This document shows, piece after piece, positions 3,733 through 5,056 of a DNA stretch of 5,056 bases. This DNA is from Chloroflexota bacterium (GTDB lineage: Bacteria > Chloroflexota > Limnocylindria > Limnocylindrales > CSP1-4), in NCBI GenBank assembly GCA_021812735.1, contig JAKAMV010000739.1, forward strand, positions 1 to 5,056, given 5' to 3'. Both the position numbers and the translations under genes were made by a program. The first letter of the stretch is position 1. The number at the start of each line of letters is the position of its first letter. The notes under the pieces were generated by a model. The model was not told where the DNA came from. It did no database searches and saw only the letters and a program-made list of their open reading frames with translations.

Positions 3733-5056
3733 GTGCGCGCCAGGTTCGTATCCGGCGGGGGGCTGCATCGCCTCCGGGGCGGCCGGCCAGGGGGGAGGCC
3801 AGCGGGCCACCGGCGGATAGGGCTGGGTGCCTGCGCGCTCGTGGTCAGTGCGCTTCTGGCTGCCTGTGCGGGGCCAGGCGCGACACCGAGCCCAGGAGGA
3901 ACGGCGGCACCATCCTCTGGGCCGAGCGCCCTGGTGGGGATCCCGGGGCCCCTGCCAGCCGGGATGCAGCCGCTGGTGTTCGACGGGACCCGGCTCTTGG
4001 TGCAGGACCCCGCCGCCTGGAAGCGCCTGCCCGACGCCACGCGCACCGACGTCGTGCGCGCGCTCCTGGCCCACGCCCAGGCGGAGCGCACGGCCCTCGC
4101 CGCCCATGACCTGCCCGCACTCGGGCTGCCGGCGCCGAGGCTCCTCGTCGGGCCGCTGCCCACCCCGGGGGCGGGCGCGACCGGCGCCTTCCTGCCGGTG
4201 CCGCTCCTCGACGCGGCTGCGGGGGCTCCGAGCGCCGCTGGTGGCGCCCCGTTTCGGCTCGCCGCGGCGGGCGGCACTTCGGTCACCACCGCCTACGGCG
4301 GCCCGGGCAACCCCGAGTTCAGCATCGTGGGGACGTCGAACGTCCAGACCTACTACAACTGCACGACGGTCCTGGGTCAGAAAGTCTGCACGCCCGGGAC
4401 CGCTTCGGGATGGGTCTCGGCGAGTCCCGAGGGGGTGCTCGTCAACGCCACCGCCGCGACCGGGATCGCCGGTGTCGAAGCGGACCAATGGCTCGGGGTG
4501 CAGTACACCGCTCGGGCACCGGCGGGCTCGGCCTCCGCGATCACCGTCACCGCCACGCTCGCCACCCAGGATGAACCCGGCGGCGTGAGCGCGATCGGGG
4601 TGAGCTGCGCCCCCCTCATCATCTACGAGGAGTACCCGCTCAATGAAGACTACCCGCCAGACTACCCGGCGGGCGACCAACAGCAGTCGAACGAGCTTGC
4701 GAGCTGTCTCAACTCGCTCTCGGTGGCGATCCCGGTCTTCGATGCCGAGGAAGCCGCCTCGGTTGGCGCGCAGGTCTTCACCCAGACCTTGGATGCCCTC
4801 AACGACGCGGGCACGGTGCTCGGCTTCCTCAACACGTTGAGCGGCACCTACAACGTCACGACCGTGACCTGGAGCGGCCTTGTCTGGGGCGGCCGGAGCA
4901 TCGAGATCCTCGTCGATCCGTATGCTGCGGCGCTCGACTCGGGGGCCGGCACGGTGGTGAACGTGGCACGCTCGGTGCTGAGCATGCAGATCACCGACAT
5001 CGTGGGTGGCGGGGGCGGCTGCGACCACTGCCACCCGATGGCCCCGCCGATCGCGC
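3733..5056 (+). CDS. Secreted lipoprotein with C-terminal CXXCH motif, 3' partial
   Basis: The frame is open from GTG 3733 to the window end (441 codons) with strong third-position G/C. Residues 1-28 are Arg/Gly-rich. Residues 29-44 (IGLGACALVVSALLAA) are a hydrophobic signal core, and LAAC forms a lipobox with Cys45 as the predicted lipidated residue. A Pro/Ser/Gly/Ala linker follows (about 46-75), as expected for a protein tethered outside the membrane. Residues about 195-285 look like a beta-rich domain (repeated short V/T/S strands, TYYNCTTV, TASGWVSASPEGVLVNATA, ASAITVTATLATQ). Residues 298-315 are a Tyr/Glu/Asp/Pro-rich patch (YEEYPLNEDYPPDYPAGD). Further cysteines are at 210, 219, 292 and 325, able to form disulfides outside the cell. 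A Gly-rich run then leads into CDHCH (430-434), a CXXCH motif as in c-type cytochromes, just before the cut. I do not recognise the overall family. The start is chosen for its purine-rich site and upstream -10; the N-region is long, so the exact start is uncertain. Confidence 0.8.
   Translation, partial: MRARFVSGGGLHRLRGGRPGGRPAGHRRIGLGACALVVSALLAACAGPGATPSPGGTAAPSSGPSALVGIPGPLPAGMQPLVFDGTRLLVQDPAAWKRLPDATRTDVVRALLAHAQAERTALAAHDLPALGLPAPRLLVGPLPTPGAGATGAFLPVPLLDAAAGAPSAAGGAPFRLAAAGGTSVTTAYGGPGNPEFSIVGTSNVQTYYNCTTVLGQKVCTPGTASGWVSASPEGVLVNATAATGIAGVEADQWLGVQYTARAPAGSASAITVTATLATQDEPGGVSAIGVSCAPLIIYEEYPLNEDYPPDYPAGDQQQSNELASCLNSLSVAIPVFDAEEAASVGAQVFTQTLDALNDAGTVLGFLNTLSGTYNVTTVTWSGLVWGGRSIEILVDPYAAALDSGAGTVVNVARSVLSMQITDIVGGGGGCDHCHPMAPPIA

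Noticed and set aside
3657..4109. Plus-strand frame starting ATG 3657 (MAGARDPEARDILALY)
   Set aside because: It overlaps the TATACT promoter and then the lipoprotein signal peptide in a different frame, and has no supporting domain.
3709..5034. Long open frame on the minus strand (441 residues)
   Set aside because: It is antisense to the lipoprotein frame, has His/Arg/Gly-rich composition with no domain, and is explained by the G/C third-position bias of the plus-strand gene.

Overview
This is a GC-rich window from a free-living type of bacterial chromosome. Strong G/C bias at third codon positions, GTG starts, the stand-alone SIS sugar-phosphate protein, a chromosomal VapBC pair and -10 elements of the form TA[T/C]ACT fit Chloroflexota or Actinomycetota. 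I cannot decide between these phyla from sequence alone.

Layout, left to right. (1) Positions 3-929 (+): the C-terminal ~308 codons of a double-SIS-domain protein, the isomerase half of GlmS without its amidotransferase domain, cut by the window edge. (2) Positions 1014-1137 (+): a -10 element, a leader hairpin and a complete tRNA-Pro(CGG) with encoded CCA. (3) Positions 1150-1827 (-): a vapBC-type toxin-antitoxin operon converging on the tRNA. It has a GTGA start/stop overlap, an apparently leaderless antitoxin start and an 18-bp operator-like palindrome at its promoter. (4) Positions 2126-2588 (+): a small membrane protein, also apparently leaderless, whose frame runs past the expected end of the protein into the next gene. 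(5) Positions 2438-2695 (+): a 43-residue lysine-rich protein with its own -10, Shine-Dalgarno site and a strong 3' hairpin. (6) Positions 2933-3145 (-): a 66-residue protein of unknown function. (7) About 540 bases with no gene I can defend. (8) Positions 3689-5056 (+): a promoter and the first 441 codons of a secreted lipoprotein, which reaches a CXXCH motif just before the window ends.

The genes are mostly separate transcription units; only vapBC is clearly an operon. The clearest shared theme is the promoter: five TA[T/C]ACT hexamers, each placed correctly for a gene. Two of them sit exactly seven bases before an ATG that has no Shine-Dalgarno site, the layout of leaderless mRNAs.

I do not see an undescribed multi-gene system here. 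The items most worth a second look are the lipoprotein with a possible heme-binding motif, the membrane protein that seems to have lost its stop codon, and the leaderless, operator-controlled vapBC promoter.
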